Shown here one piece after another: positions 7,560 to 15,406 of a stretch of DNA of 22,477 nt. Origin of the DNA: a virus; the IMG/VR virus record IMGVR_UViG_3300023276_000930, positions 1-22,477 of that record. The stretch is one strand, 5' to 3'. How positions within the stretch are numbered: position 1 is the first letter of the stretch; each line of letters starts with the position of its first letter. Both the position numbers and the translations under genes were made by a program. A model generated the notes under the pieces. That model was not told the DNA's origin. It saw only the letters and a list, made by a program, of their open reading frames with translations, and did not search any database.

Positions 7560-8924
7560 ATGGCTTATTCTGAAACCCCACAATACACCAGTGATATCGG
7601 CGCGTCCGTAACTACTGGTGCAACTACGCTGGATCGTCGGCGTAAATATGCGTTTGGGGACGGAGTAGCAGAACTTATGCCTACTGCTACCCCGCTCTTC
7701 TCCTTAGCTACTAAATATGCTAAGGTGCCAACAAACGATCCGAAATTCAAAATGCTCGAAAAACGGCATATCTACCAACGTAGACAGTTCTATAGCAAGG
7801 CTGCTCTGGACGATCTTGATTGGTCTAGTGGACTTGCGTTGGATAATACCGATATCTACGCCCGTTGTGACGCTAATGGTGTTACACAGGCTGCGGGTGT
7901 TAGTTTTGATACCCTGGATGCTGCTAACGCTAATTGGCTGCAGGCTGGTACCGTTGTATCGTTCACTGATGGTGTTCATACCTGGACGGCGTATGTGTCT
8001 ACACACGCTGCTGCTACTACTACTTTGACCGTACTTTCCGAGGATGGTGCGACAACGACTGCTGACACCGCTACTGATGTGGCTTCTGCTACAATTAAGG
8101 GTCAGGTGATCGGTAGTTCCCATGGGGAAGCTACTGGTGCAGGAGCTGGTTGGAGTGATCAGATGGTTGATACCGAAGGGTACACTCAGATCTTTAAGAC
8201 ACCTACCCCGATGATCTCTGGTTCTGGTCTGGCTACTGAACTGCGTGGTATCAAAAACCGGTTTATCGAAATCTACAAAGAGTCACTTGCGGCTCATAAA
8301 TTGGATATCGAGATGGCTGGTATGTTCGGGTTTGGTATTGGTTCTCTTACCGATGCTAACTCTAAACCACTCCGGTTCACCCACGGTGGCCTGCCGTTCA
8401 TTGGTGATGCTAGTGGTCATTCTACTGCTTTCACCTATGGTGGATCCGGTTATGATGACTTTGTGGACTTCCTGAAAGAGTATATGACTCCCGAGAATGG
8501 TCTTGAGGGTAATACTCGTATCGCGTTCGTATCGCGTGATATCATCGCGTGGTTGAACAAGATCGGGTCTGATGCTCATAGTTCCTTCCTGAAAGCCAGT
8601 TTCTCAAGCTCTGGTGGACAGTGGAACTTGGACAATGTGGTTGGTGCATTCGGTTTGAATATTACCAAGTTGACCACACCATTCGGTGCTCTTGGTTTCG
8701 TTAACCATCCGATGCTCCGCGAAGACTCGGAGAACCAGGGTCTTGTGGTTGATTTTAACCATATCAAGATGCGTCCATTGCAGGGTAACGGTATCAACCG
8801 TGATACTTCAGTGTACCCGCATGTTGAAGACAATGACACTGATGGCCGTGTAGATTTGATTATGAGTGAGATCGGATTCGAATGGGATCTGCCCGAAACT
8901 CATCACAGGCTTGTATTTAGCTAA
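7560..8924 (+). CDS. Major capsid protein (454 aa)
   Basis: The main shell protein. GAGG precedes the ATG at a normal distance. The N-terminal segment (GDGVAELMPTATPLFSL), the segment after about residue 205 (GYTQIFKTPTPMISGSGLA) and the helical run that follows are similar to SU10/phiEco32-type capsid proteins (the DUF5309 group), as I remember them, and imply an HK97 fold. Residues about 95-205 form a Thr/Ala/Gly-rich beta segment that looks like an inserted surface domain. No cleavage site or maturation protease is evident. A strong terminator follows directly, consistent with a highly expressed gene that ends a transcript unit. The codon pattern favours GGT, GCT and ACC, as in a highly expressed gene. 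Confidence 0.85.
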   Translation: MAYSETPQYTSDIGASVTTGATTLDRRRKYAFGDGVAELMPTATPLFSLATKYAKVPTNDPKFKMLEKRHIYQRRQFYSKAALDDLDWSSGLALDNTDIYARCDANGVTQAAGVSFDTLDAANANWLQAGTVVSFTDGVHTWTAYVSTHAAATTTLTVLSEDGATTTADTATDVASATIKGQVIGSSHGEATGAGAGWSDQMVDTEGYTQIFKTPTPMISGSGLATELRGIKNRFIEIYKESLAAHKLDIEMAGMFGFGIGSLTDANSKPLRFTHGGLPFIGDASGHSTAFTYGGSGYDDFVDFLKEYMTPENGLEGNTRIAFVSRDIIAWLNKIGSDAHSSFLKASFSSSGGQWNLDNVVGAFGLNITKLTTPFGALGFVNHPMLREDSENQGLVVDFNHIKMRPLQGNGINRDTSVYPHVEDNDTDGRVDLIMSEIGFEWDLPETHHRLVFS

Positions 8925-8932
8925 ACGTTAAT

Positions 8933-8964
8933 GGGGGGAGCGTTGTCCCCCCTCTTTACTTTTT
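8933..8964 (+). terminator. Strong intrinsic terminator after the capsid gene
   Basis: GGGGGGA (8933-8939) pairs perfectly with TCCCCCC (8946-8952) around a 6-nt loop. TCTTTACTTTTT follows. It lies 9 nt after the capsid stop, and the next gene's Shine-Dalgarno is at the end of the T tract. Confidence 0.9.
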
Positions 8965-8974
8965 GGAGGTTATT

Positions 8975-9364
8975 ATGGCTTGGTTGAAAAAGACACCGAA
9001 TGGTGATTTTATTGTCGCCACAGAGACTTACACTTTACCAGCATCAGCTACAACCGAATACAGCACCGTGGTCGATTGGCTTTTCCCATCGGCTAAAATT
9101 GCTAACCGGTATATGTATTTTGGTTTTAACGCTTCTGCGGTTACTGGCACTAACCTTGATATTGCACTTTATGGTGCGATGACAAGCGGTGGTACTAAAG
9201 TGCTACTCAAAGATGCGGTTGTCGCCGACATCACAGCTACTGGTCTTGCTATCGGTCAGATTGATCTGAACGCGTACCCGTATCCGTATTACTATCTTGC
9301 GTGGACTTCTGATGCTGATGAGAGTGCAAATACCATCGATGTATCTGTAATTTACAAACCGTAG
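8975..9364 (+). CDS. Putative head decoration or minor head protein (129 aa)
   Basis: A small beta-rich protein without Cys, signal peptide or membrane segment, ending in aromatic strands (PYPYYYLAWTSD). The ATG at 8975 follows GGAGGT by 4 nt; an in-frame ATG at 8963 overlaps the terminator T tract and has no site. A single gene directly after the major capsid protein and before the connector genes is the usual place for a decoration or head-stabilising protein, and Thr/Ala/Ser-rich beta composition fits. It is isolated between two intrinsic terminators, which suggests expression set at a particular level. The role is inferred from position; a head fibre base is the main alternative. Confidence 0.6.
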   Translation: MAWLKKTPNGDFIVATETYTLPASATTEYSTVVDWLFPSAKIANRYMYFGFNASAVTGTNLDIALYGAMTSGGTKVLLKDAVVADITATGLAIGQIDLNAYPYPYYYLAWTSDADESANTIDVSVIYKP

Positions 9365-9374
9365 ATTATCAAAC

Positions 9375-9399
9375 GGAGGGCTTCGGCCCTCCTTCTTTA
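9375..9399 (+). terminator. Strong intrinsic terminator with TTCG tetraloop
   Basis: GGAGGGC (9375-9381) and GCCCTCC (9386-9392) form a perfect 7-bp stem closed by the very stable TTCG loop, followed by TTCTTTAA. It lies 10 nt after the stop of the decoration-like gene and just before the Shine-Dalgarno of the next gene. Confidence 0.9.
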
Positions 9400-9412
9400 A
9401 CCGGAGTTGTTT

Positions 9413-10120
9413 ATGGCAACTTTCAAAGAACGTATCGAGGATATGGCTGGCACTACACCAACTACGCTCATAACCGGGGCGCAGGCTTGTGCTGATGGTG
9501 TTCGTGACGTAGTTGATAAGATCATCAAATACATGCCTGGGCTTGTGCCGTTATTCACTGATGAAACCACTGTTGCCACACATACAATAGCTGACACCGG
9601 GCTGCCAATATTATCCGCACGTGTCCAGTGTGGGACAGACCCGTACTATGAGGCTCATGAAATACCGCAAAACCGCGTATTAGCGTCACAGCAAAGCACT
9701 AGTATATACTTTGCTACAGCCACTTCCCCGGTCTACTATCGTGATGGTAACAAATCAACTGAAACATTGCAGTTCCAACCTTCCGCCTCTATCGCTAACG
9801 TTGTTCTTGTGCAGGTTGTACATGGCGCGGTTACCAATTGGGATGCCGGAACATCCTCTATTATCAACTTCCCGGAATCATGGTACGACGCGGTTATTAT
9901 GTACGCTGCTGCAAGGTATGTGTTGAATACGATTGCCGAAACAGGGATTGCGTACTCTGTGGTTAATGGTTACATTGTAGACGACGAGGATACCGAGCTT
10001 GCCAGTGCCGAACTTAGTCGCCAGGGTTTGACTTTAAGTGAATATCAATGGCTTGTAGCGCGGTACAATCAGCTAATGCAACAGTACAACGGATTGTTCG
10101 CAATCCCCACTAACGCTTAG
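9413..10120 (+). CDS. Putative head-tail connector or head completion protein (235 aa)
   Basis: Starts at 9413 with GGAG 7 nt upstream. The frame also has an ATG at 9407 that is less well placed. The first half is mixed helix and strand; the second half contains FPESWYDAVIMYAAARYVLN, a helix of a type common in phage connector and virion proteins near the capsid gene, followed by acidic helices and a Gln/Tyr-rich C-terminal helix (ARYNQLMQQYNGLF). Its place after the capsid and decoration genes and before the next adaptor supports a connector role. It could instead be a minor virion protein. I cannot assign a named family with confidence. Confidence 0.55.
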   Translation: MATFKERIEDMAGTTPTTLITGAQACADGVRDVVDKIIKYMPGLVPLFTDETTVATHTIADTGLPILSARVQCGTDPYYEAHEIPQNRVLASQQSTSIYFATATSPVYYRDGNKSTETLQFQPSASIANVVLVQVVHGAVTNWDAGTSSIINFPESWYDAVIMYAAARYVLNTIAETGIAYSVVNGYIVDDEDTELASAELSRQGLTLSEYQWLVARYNQLMQQYNGLFAIPTNA

Positions 10121-10133
10121 ACAAGAGGCTGAG

Positions 10134-10781
10134 ATGAAACCTACTGAAATGGTCGAGTTAGTCCAACAGCATCACCCTAACCTTGGTGAGACTGAGATTC
10201 TGAAGATGCTGAACAAGGCTAACCGTGAGATACTACGTATCACCAGGATCATTCGGTCTGATTACGATATCCTTACCAACTATGCTACTTGCTACGACGC
10301 TACTAATGGGTACGTCAGTCTTGGCACCTACCCGGGTGGTGTTGTTGTCGTGAAAGATGTCTTTATCGATGGTGAGCCTATATCGCAACTAACCAATCCT
10401 GCTTATGTAGGTGAGACTGGTTCAGGTGACCAGAACTATTACTGGTGGCGCGATGAAGAGCGTCTCTACATTGTTTACAACGGCGCTACTATAGCCGTTA
10501 TGCCAGATACAGTGACGTCCTGTAGCCTACGTTACGTGAGTAATGCCAGTTCAATCGCCATTGCTGATACTGCTGGCCCCGATTACAACGAACAGTTCCA
10601 CGATGCTTTACCGTACTACGCTATCGCCAGAGGCTACGAATTACCAGAGAACATGAATATCCAGGTTGCGACATACTTCAGAGCACAGTACAGAGAAACC
10701 TTACGGGAAGCTAAGAAGTATTCGAGACGTCGTGGTATGACAGGTGTTGTACAACCACATGCTTTCAATCGGAAAAGTTAG
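10134..10781 (+). CDS. Putative head-to-tail adaptor protein (215 aa)
   Basis: Would sit under the portal ring and connect it to the tail. The start follows AAGAGG. It opens with MKPTEMVELVQQHHPNLGET and then LNKANREILRI, the helical N-terminus typical of phage adaptor proteins of the gp4/gp6 kind. A beta domain follows (about residues 55-145), then FHDALPYYAIARGYELPEN, a helix conserved in these adaptors, and a basic C-terminal helix (REAKKYSRRRG). The length is typical of podovirus adaptors. It is followed by AGGAG and the first of the exported proteins. Confidence 0.65.
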   Translation: MKPTEMVELVQQHHPNLGETEILKMLNKANREILRITRIIRSDYDILTNYATCYDATNGYVSLGTYPGGVVVVKDVFIDGEPISQLTNPAYVGETGSGDQNYYWWRDEERLYIVYNGATIAVMPDTVTSCSLRYVSNASSIAIADTAGPDYNEQFHDALPYYAIARGYELPENMNIQVATYFRAQYRETLREAKKYSRRRGMTGVVQPHAFNRKS

Positions 10782-10790
10782 GAGATCGAT

Positions 10791-11303
10791 ATGAGACGTA
10801 TTATTGTTTTTTTATGTGTGTTAGCCTTGGTTAGCATGGCGACTGCTGGCGATACAGTCAGCTATAAGACTTTTTCGCCATCCACTCACCTAGCAAAACC
10901 TACGATGTCGTATGTAGCCAGTACTGCGGGTGTTGATTCATGTGATACGTTTTGGGGTACTACTGGTGGTTGGTCTGGTATTGCTTCGTCAGGCGATCCT
11001 TACTGGACGTTTATTGTCCACACCACAGAAGCTTACGGCGCAATCGTTGATTACATACGAGTGGCACCACTGTATATTGTTGGTTCTGCTGCAGGTGATA
11101 CCCTTTGCGGTGAATTTAATGTTGAGGATAACGGCACTTCGATTCTCCCCACTACGCATACGTTTGACGGAAGTGAAATAACTTGTGATGTGGCTTTGGG
11201 GGAATTACCTCGCGCTGATGGGGCGAGATTACTTGTGAGTTGGACTGATGCTGCCACAACTAACGGTACGTTCAATCTGCACTTCAAAGGGCCGAAGAAA
11301 TAG
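10791..11303 (+). CDS. Small exported beta-rich protein, unknown (170 aa)
   Basis: AGGAG lies 6 nt before the ATG. The N-terminus is a clear Sec signal peptide: MRR, a hydrophobic core to about residue 16, and a likely signal peptidase I site ATA-GD at 19/20. A Cys inside the core (residue 9) is not in a lipobox context. The mature part is Thr/Ser/Gly-rich, probably all beta, with three Cys (SCDTFWG, TLCGEF and ITCDVAL contexts). I recognise no family; it could be a jelly-roll or carbohydrate-binding type domain. It is the first of a run of exported proteins placed between the adaptor and tail genes, an odd place for exported proteins because virions assemble in the cytoplasm. Confidence 0.7.
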   Translation: MRRIIVFLCVLALVSMATAGDTVSYKTFSPSTHLAKPTMSYVASTAGVDSCDTFWGTTGGWSGIASSGDPYWTFIVHTTEAYGAIVDYIRVAPLYIVGSAAGDTLCGEFNVEDNGTSILPTTHTFDGSEITCDVALGELPRADGARLLVSWTDAATTNGTFNLHFKGPKK

Positions 11304-11318
11304 CCACTGGAGGATTTT

Positions 11319-13070
11319 ATGAGGCATTTAGTTAAACTATTGCTGCCGTTATTGGTAATTTACGGTATAGCATATGGTGGCGCTGTGACTATTTCGGTTT
11401 GTGCAAGTGGTTGTGACGAAACAACAGTTGCCGCTGGTGTGGCTGCTGCTGGTGCTGGCGAAGCAGTATACATCCACAACGGCACTTATAGTGAAACGGC
11501 CGACGTCACCGATGGTGGAACCGATCTTGCGCGGATCTATGGCGAATCTGAGGATGGTGTAATTATCAACCTCCAGAATAATTCTGGTTTATCTGCATCA
11601 TTTACTGGTGATGGATACGAAATTGACCACCTGACTTTTGTAGTGGAAGATGGGTATATCGCTGTCGGTACTGCGTTTGATGGTTTTAATACTTGCACGA
11701 TAACGAGTACTTCTACTGCTGATAACGTTTTTATAGTTCCAACTCCGTCTGTTACTGACACGGTATATTTTGACACCGTGAGTTTCGGGGATGGCACCGC
11801 TACAGATATCCCGATTATCGGTGAGGGTGGGGCTGCGAATACATATACGAGATACACTGATTGCGTTCTTGATAATGTAAAGATACTCCAGGATGACGGA
11901 CGACTCCAGATGTGGAATTGTACAATAGACAACACCAATACGGCGGCCGAACAAGCGTTGATAGATTGGACAGCGGGAGGTGTTGGGTTCGCATATCTTT
12001 ACAACACTACTATCTCTGGTGTCGATGATGACATGGGTTCGTCACCGCACACTTTTGGGTTTCGTAGATTGGACGATAACATAAGCCTTGCTGACACATT
12101 CATGTATTCCAATTTCGATTCATTGGATTTCCCGATAAAGCAATCCGATTCTGACGGCGCACACGCGACAGCCACTAAATCGTATGTCTATGCTTGTTCA
12201 CTAGAGTTCTTTTCGTTGTACGGTATTTTCACTACGACTAATGATGGCGATATTATTGACAGCTACTTCAAGAGTGGTCATGATGAGTTGTACACTATCA
12301 CAATTGGGCATGATGGGCCAAGCTGTAATACGTACAATAAGGGCCAGGGGTGGCATATAAGCGGTTGTACATTTGACGCATGCGACTCACCTATTCGTGT
12401 GTTTGGACAGGAATGTCAGATATATGAGAACAATTTTATAGATTTTACTGCAAACGGAATAGGGATGGAAGGTGCAGATCAGCCGTACATTGTTAACAAT
12501 CGATTTTATTCTGGCAATAAAGCTATTGCACTCCAAATCGAAGATGCCGTTGAGTGTACGGACGGTATGGTGAAAAATAATTGGTTTATCGACAACACCA
12601 AAAATTACTATTTTGATAGTGCGACATCGGAGGGTGGTACGTGGGATTTCGACAACAACATTTATGTCGAACCAAGTAGTGTGACAGTTTTTTGGGAGGA
12701 TAACTCCGTCCAAAAAGATTTTAGCGATTGGTTGACTGACGGCAAAGACGCTCTTAGCGATACAACCACACATTGTTGGCGGTCATTATATGGTGGTGAT
12801 TCTTCGGCTGTGATTGTGCCGCCGTATGGCTACGTCTCTACCGGGCTAACACAAACAGCTGTAAGGCCAAATGTGCCCCATACATTTCCGACATTGACGA
12901 TGGCAGATGATTCTCTGTTAGCACATGTCAATTGGGCGGCAACAGACACGATCACGTGCACTGTTCGAAATGATGGTGCACTTATGGACTATATCGATTA
13001 TAGAGCTAACGATGATGACTTGTACCTTGATGTAACTGGGCATATTTTACCAACTTCAGGATACGAATAG
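11319..13070 (+). CDS. Exported beta-helix protein with shared C-terminal domain (583 aa)
   Basis: GGAGG precedes the ATG by 5 nt. MRHLVK plus a hydrophobic core to about residue 18 is a Sec signal peptide, with cleavage near residues 20-22. Residues about 25-500 are repeats of short strands with N, D and G turns (DCVLDNVKI, MWNCTIDNT, HISGCTFDACDSP, YENNFIDFTANGI, YIVNNRFYSG), the pattern of a right-handed parallel beta-helix of the pectate-lyase/tailspike superfamily. No catalytic motif can be assigned. About a dozen Cys suggest disulfides after export. Residues 507-583 form a C-terminal domain shared with the next gene's product. It may be a polysaccharide-binding or -degrading protein. 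A tailspike is the obvious alternative, but the signal peptide argues against it. Confidence 0.75.
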   Translation: MRHLVKLLLPLLVIYGIAYGGAVTISVCASGCDETTVAAGVAAAGAGEAVYIHNGTYSETADVTDGGTDLARIYGESEDGVIINLQNNSGLSASFTGDGYEIDHLTFVVEDGYIAVGTAFDGFNTCTITSTSTADNVFIVPTPSVTDTVYFDTVSFGDGTATDIPIIGEGGAANTYTRYTDCVLDNVKILQDDGRLQMWNCTIDNTNTAAEQALIDWTAGGVGFAYLYNTTISGVDDDMGSSPHTFGFRRLDDNISLADTFMYSNFDSLDFPIKQSDSDGAHATATKSYVYACSLEFFSLYGIFTTTNDGDIIDSYFKSGHDELYTITIGHDGPSCNTYNKGQGWHISGCTFDACDSPIRVFGQECQIYENNFIDFTANGIGMEGADQPYIVNNRFYSGNKAIALQIEDAVECTDGMVKNNWFIDNTKNYYFDSATSEGGTWDFDNNIYVEPSSVTVFWEDNSVQKDFSDWLTDGKDALSDTTTHCWRSLYGGDSSAVIVPPYGYVSTGLTQTAVRPNVPHTFPTLTMADDSLLAHVNWAATDTITCTVRNDGALMDYIDYRANDDDLYLDVTGHILPTSGYE

Positions 13071-13078
13071 GAGCCAGG

Positions 13079-15055
13079 ATGAAAGCAAAAGCAGTATTTT
13101 TTGGATTACTGATTTATGCGGTGGTGTCATTTGCTGCGATCACTGATGGTCTGACAATCGACAGCAAGTGGGCTTTCGTTGGCGATAGTTGGGTTTCTGG
13201 TGCTTCGTATCCCGCGATATTAGGGTCGGATGATTACGCGGAATGGAGTGAAGGGTTCTATACCCAGGCTGCCGATTGGCCCTGGAAATTGTGTCATAGT
13301 GCGGGTGTGACAAATTATCGTGTATTCGCTACTTCGGGCCAAAGGATACTTGGTACTACTAAAGGGATCGGGCTTGATTATATACCGGACGTATTGGCGT
13401 GGGAACCGGATATTGTGTTCATCAATTCCGGGATTAATGATTGTTATACTGTGAGTGTGGACTTTGCGGAATCTGTTGAAGTCGCTACTGAAGTAGTCGA
13501 TTCGTTGGCATCGTTCGTAGGCCAATTCAATGACATCGGTTGTAGAGTTGTACTTGTTGAAATCCATGGGGTCTCTGCGTTTGCTACTTGGGATGCTGAA
13601 CATGATTCTTGTAGGGTCGCTATAAATACCGGCATTAATGCGATGACAACTGGCGATTTGTTGGCGGTACATTCTGATGCTGCGTGGTTGTATGATTCTA
13701 CTGGGGCCGATTGGGGGGGTACCACCCTTGAGAAGATTGCTATAGGCGCGGACTATGATAATGGTGATGGTTTGCATCTCAACCATTTAGGCGACTATTA
13801 CAAAGGTGATTCTGTTTGGGTAAATACTCTCGGGGCCATCAATTTTGCAAGCCAACGAGCGTTTTATGTTGATGTTGCCACTGGTCATGATTGGACTAAT
13901 GTTGGAACTCAAGGTTCACCATTTCAAACATTACAGGCTGGCATGATGCATGCTGGTGCTGGTGATCATGTGTATCTTACCGCTGGCGAATATGATCGCA
14001 ATACTTCAACTGGGCAAGATGGGTATTTATCAATCGCATTTAAGTTTGTCAGAACCGGCACAGCCGCTAATCCAGTTCGTATTTATGGTAACGGATCTAC
14101 TCTTACAAATACACTTCTCGGTGAAACAAGAAATGGTGCTACTTCTTCATATCGTCCAGACTCGACCCATGTAATTTTTAATGGTTTCACATTTACAGAT
14201 TACACTTATGGGTTAGATGTCGATGACATGCGTGGTTTAGTTCTCGATGAATGCACTTTTATAGGTAGTGGGATATCGCTTGATGGCACAAGCTATGTAG
14301 TTGTTGATGACTGCTATTTGGGGAGAACTAGCGGACATGTTATCAATGGTTTAATAGATGTTGTTGATTGCGACAGTCTCATCGTGGTAGACACAGAACT
14401 ATACAACAGCTCGGCTACATCCAATAAGTCGGTCTATCTTGGCGCTGCTGTTGACGCTACAGATGTGTTCAGGTTTATTGGGATCGATTATACTGCTGAT
14501 CGTGTTGCAGCTCCGTTGTTGACTGTTGCTGCTGCAAATGCACATACTGTAGAGCTTAAAAATTCGGTAGTGGACACATACAATACATTTGCTATGGTTT
14601 GTAATGTTTCGCAAACATTGGTTGCTGACAACAACTTTTTTAACGGCAATGGATTTTTCATTGCCGCCCCTAAATCGTTGGCTCAGTGGCGTACTGCTAC
14701 TGGTGGCGATGAACAGTGGGATTATATAGGTGTTGTTGATAGCGATACTATGAAATATGGTGGTATTGCACATCCAAATTATTACGCTTATACGCAAAGA
14801 CAACATAGTAGTGATTGGTGTAGTATAGGGCTTACACAGTATGCGGCTCCAACTTATCCAGATGATTTTGATGAATTGATACATCTTGATTCTTTGCTTA
14901 TTTATTTGCCGTGGGTTTGGACGGGCGCTGATACTACTGGCAATTTCAAAATACATACTGATAAAAGTTTGTTCGAATACATCGATTACCAGTTTGATTC
15001 TGGTCAGTTATACATAGGCAGAGACCCGCATATTTTACCGGATGGATTCAAATAA
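13079..15055 (+). CDS. Exported SGNH hydrolase fused to a beta-helix (658 aa)
   Basis: A Sec signal peptide (MKAKAV, core to residue 19, VSFA-A cleavage) leads into an SGNH/GDSL esterase domain at residues about 30-250. Its four blocks are present: GDSW with nucleophile S37, a block II glycine at 87 (ATSGQ), NSGIND with N120, and DGLH with D230 and H233. This family removes acetyl or acyl groups from polysaccharides and lipids. Residues about 260-550 begin FYVDVATGHDW and QGSPFQTLQ, the usual cap of pectate-lyase-like beta-helices. Residues 582-658 match the C-terminal domain of the preceding protein. The likely job is deacetylation of a surface or matrix polysaccharide bound by the helix. 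GGAG precedes the start by 4 nt. Confidence 0.85.
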   Translation: MKAKAVFFGLLIYAVVSFAAITDGLTIDSKWAFVGDSWVSGASYPAILGSDDYAEWSEGFYTQAADWPWKLCHSAGVTNYRVFATSGQRILGTTKGIGLDYIPDVLAWEPDIVFINSGINDCYTVSVDFAESVEVATEVVDSLASFVGQFNDIGCRVVLVEIHGVSAFATWDAEHDSCRVAINTGINAMTTGDLLAVHSDAAWLYDSTGADWGGTTLEKIAIGADYDNGDGLHLNHLGDYYKGDSVWVNTLGAINFASQRAFYVDVATGHDWTNVGTQGSPFQTLQAGMMHAGAGDHVYLTAGEYDRNTSTGQDGYLSIAFKFVRTGTAANPVRIYGNGSTLTNTLLGETRNGATSSYRPDSTHVIFNGFTFTDYTYGLDVDDMRGLVLDECTFIGSGISLDGTSYVVVDDCYLGRTSGHVINGLIDVVDCDSLIVVDTELYNSSATSNKSVYLGAAVDATDVFRFIGIDYTADRVAAPLLTVAAANAHTVELKNSVVDTYNTFAMVCNVSQTLVADNNFFNGNGFFIAAPKSLAQWRTATGGDEQWDYIGVVDSDTMKYGGIAHPNYYAYTQRQHSSDWCSIGLTQYAAPTYPDDFDELIHLDSLLIYLPWVWTGADTTGNFKIHTDKSLFEYIDYQFDSGQLYIGRDPHILPDGFK

Positions 15056-15067
15056 CCTGGAGTACAC

Positions 15068-15406
15068 ATGCTCGCACGTACTGGAACAAGACCTGGTGAT
15101 AACGGTGAAAAACACCGTAGGAAGATGACCCGTTCTGCTGTTATTGGTTTCACTATTGCTGCTGTAACATTCGCGTATGCTTCATATGATAGAGTCATGG
15201 ACAAAGGCATGGACGCTGGTGCTGCTAGCGCTGCTTTTGAAGACCATACAAGGCAATTAGAGACACTTACTACTACCTGTGAGCAGATGCCCGTTGCCTA
15301 CGTCCCGCGCCTTGAAGCTGACACACGGTTTGGTGAATTAAGGACGCAAAACGCTGATATGAAGAAGACGCTTGATAATATCTACGAATGGGTGTTAGCA
15401 CAATGA
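15068..15406 (+). CDS. Single-span membrane protein with coiled coil (112 aa), possible holin or spanin-like
   Basis: GGAG lies 5 nt before the ATG. A basic N-terminus (EKHRRKMTR) is followed by one membrane segment at about residues 22-40 (SAVIGFTIAAVTFAYASY), so the rest should face the outside of the inner membrane. The outer part is helical and ends in a likely coiled coil (FGELRTQNADMKKTLDNIYE). This layout resembles inner-membrane spanins (Rz-type) and some holin-like proteins, but I see no family signature. Its stop overlaps the next start in ATGA, coupling it to the C10 peptidase. A membrane anchor for the neighbouring exported enzymes is another possibility. Confidence 0.65.
   Translation: MLARTGTRPGDNGEKHRRKMTRSAVIGFTIAAVTFAYASYDRVMDKGMDAGAASAAFEDHTRQLETLTTTCEQMPVAYVPRLEADTRFGELRTQNADMKKTLDNIYEWVLAQ

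Noticed and set aside
10791-15055. Diversity-generating retroelement acting on the beta-helix genes
   Set aside because: No reverse transcriptase and no template/variable repeat pair were seen in the window.
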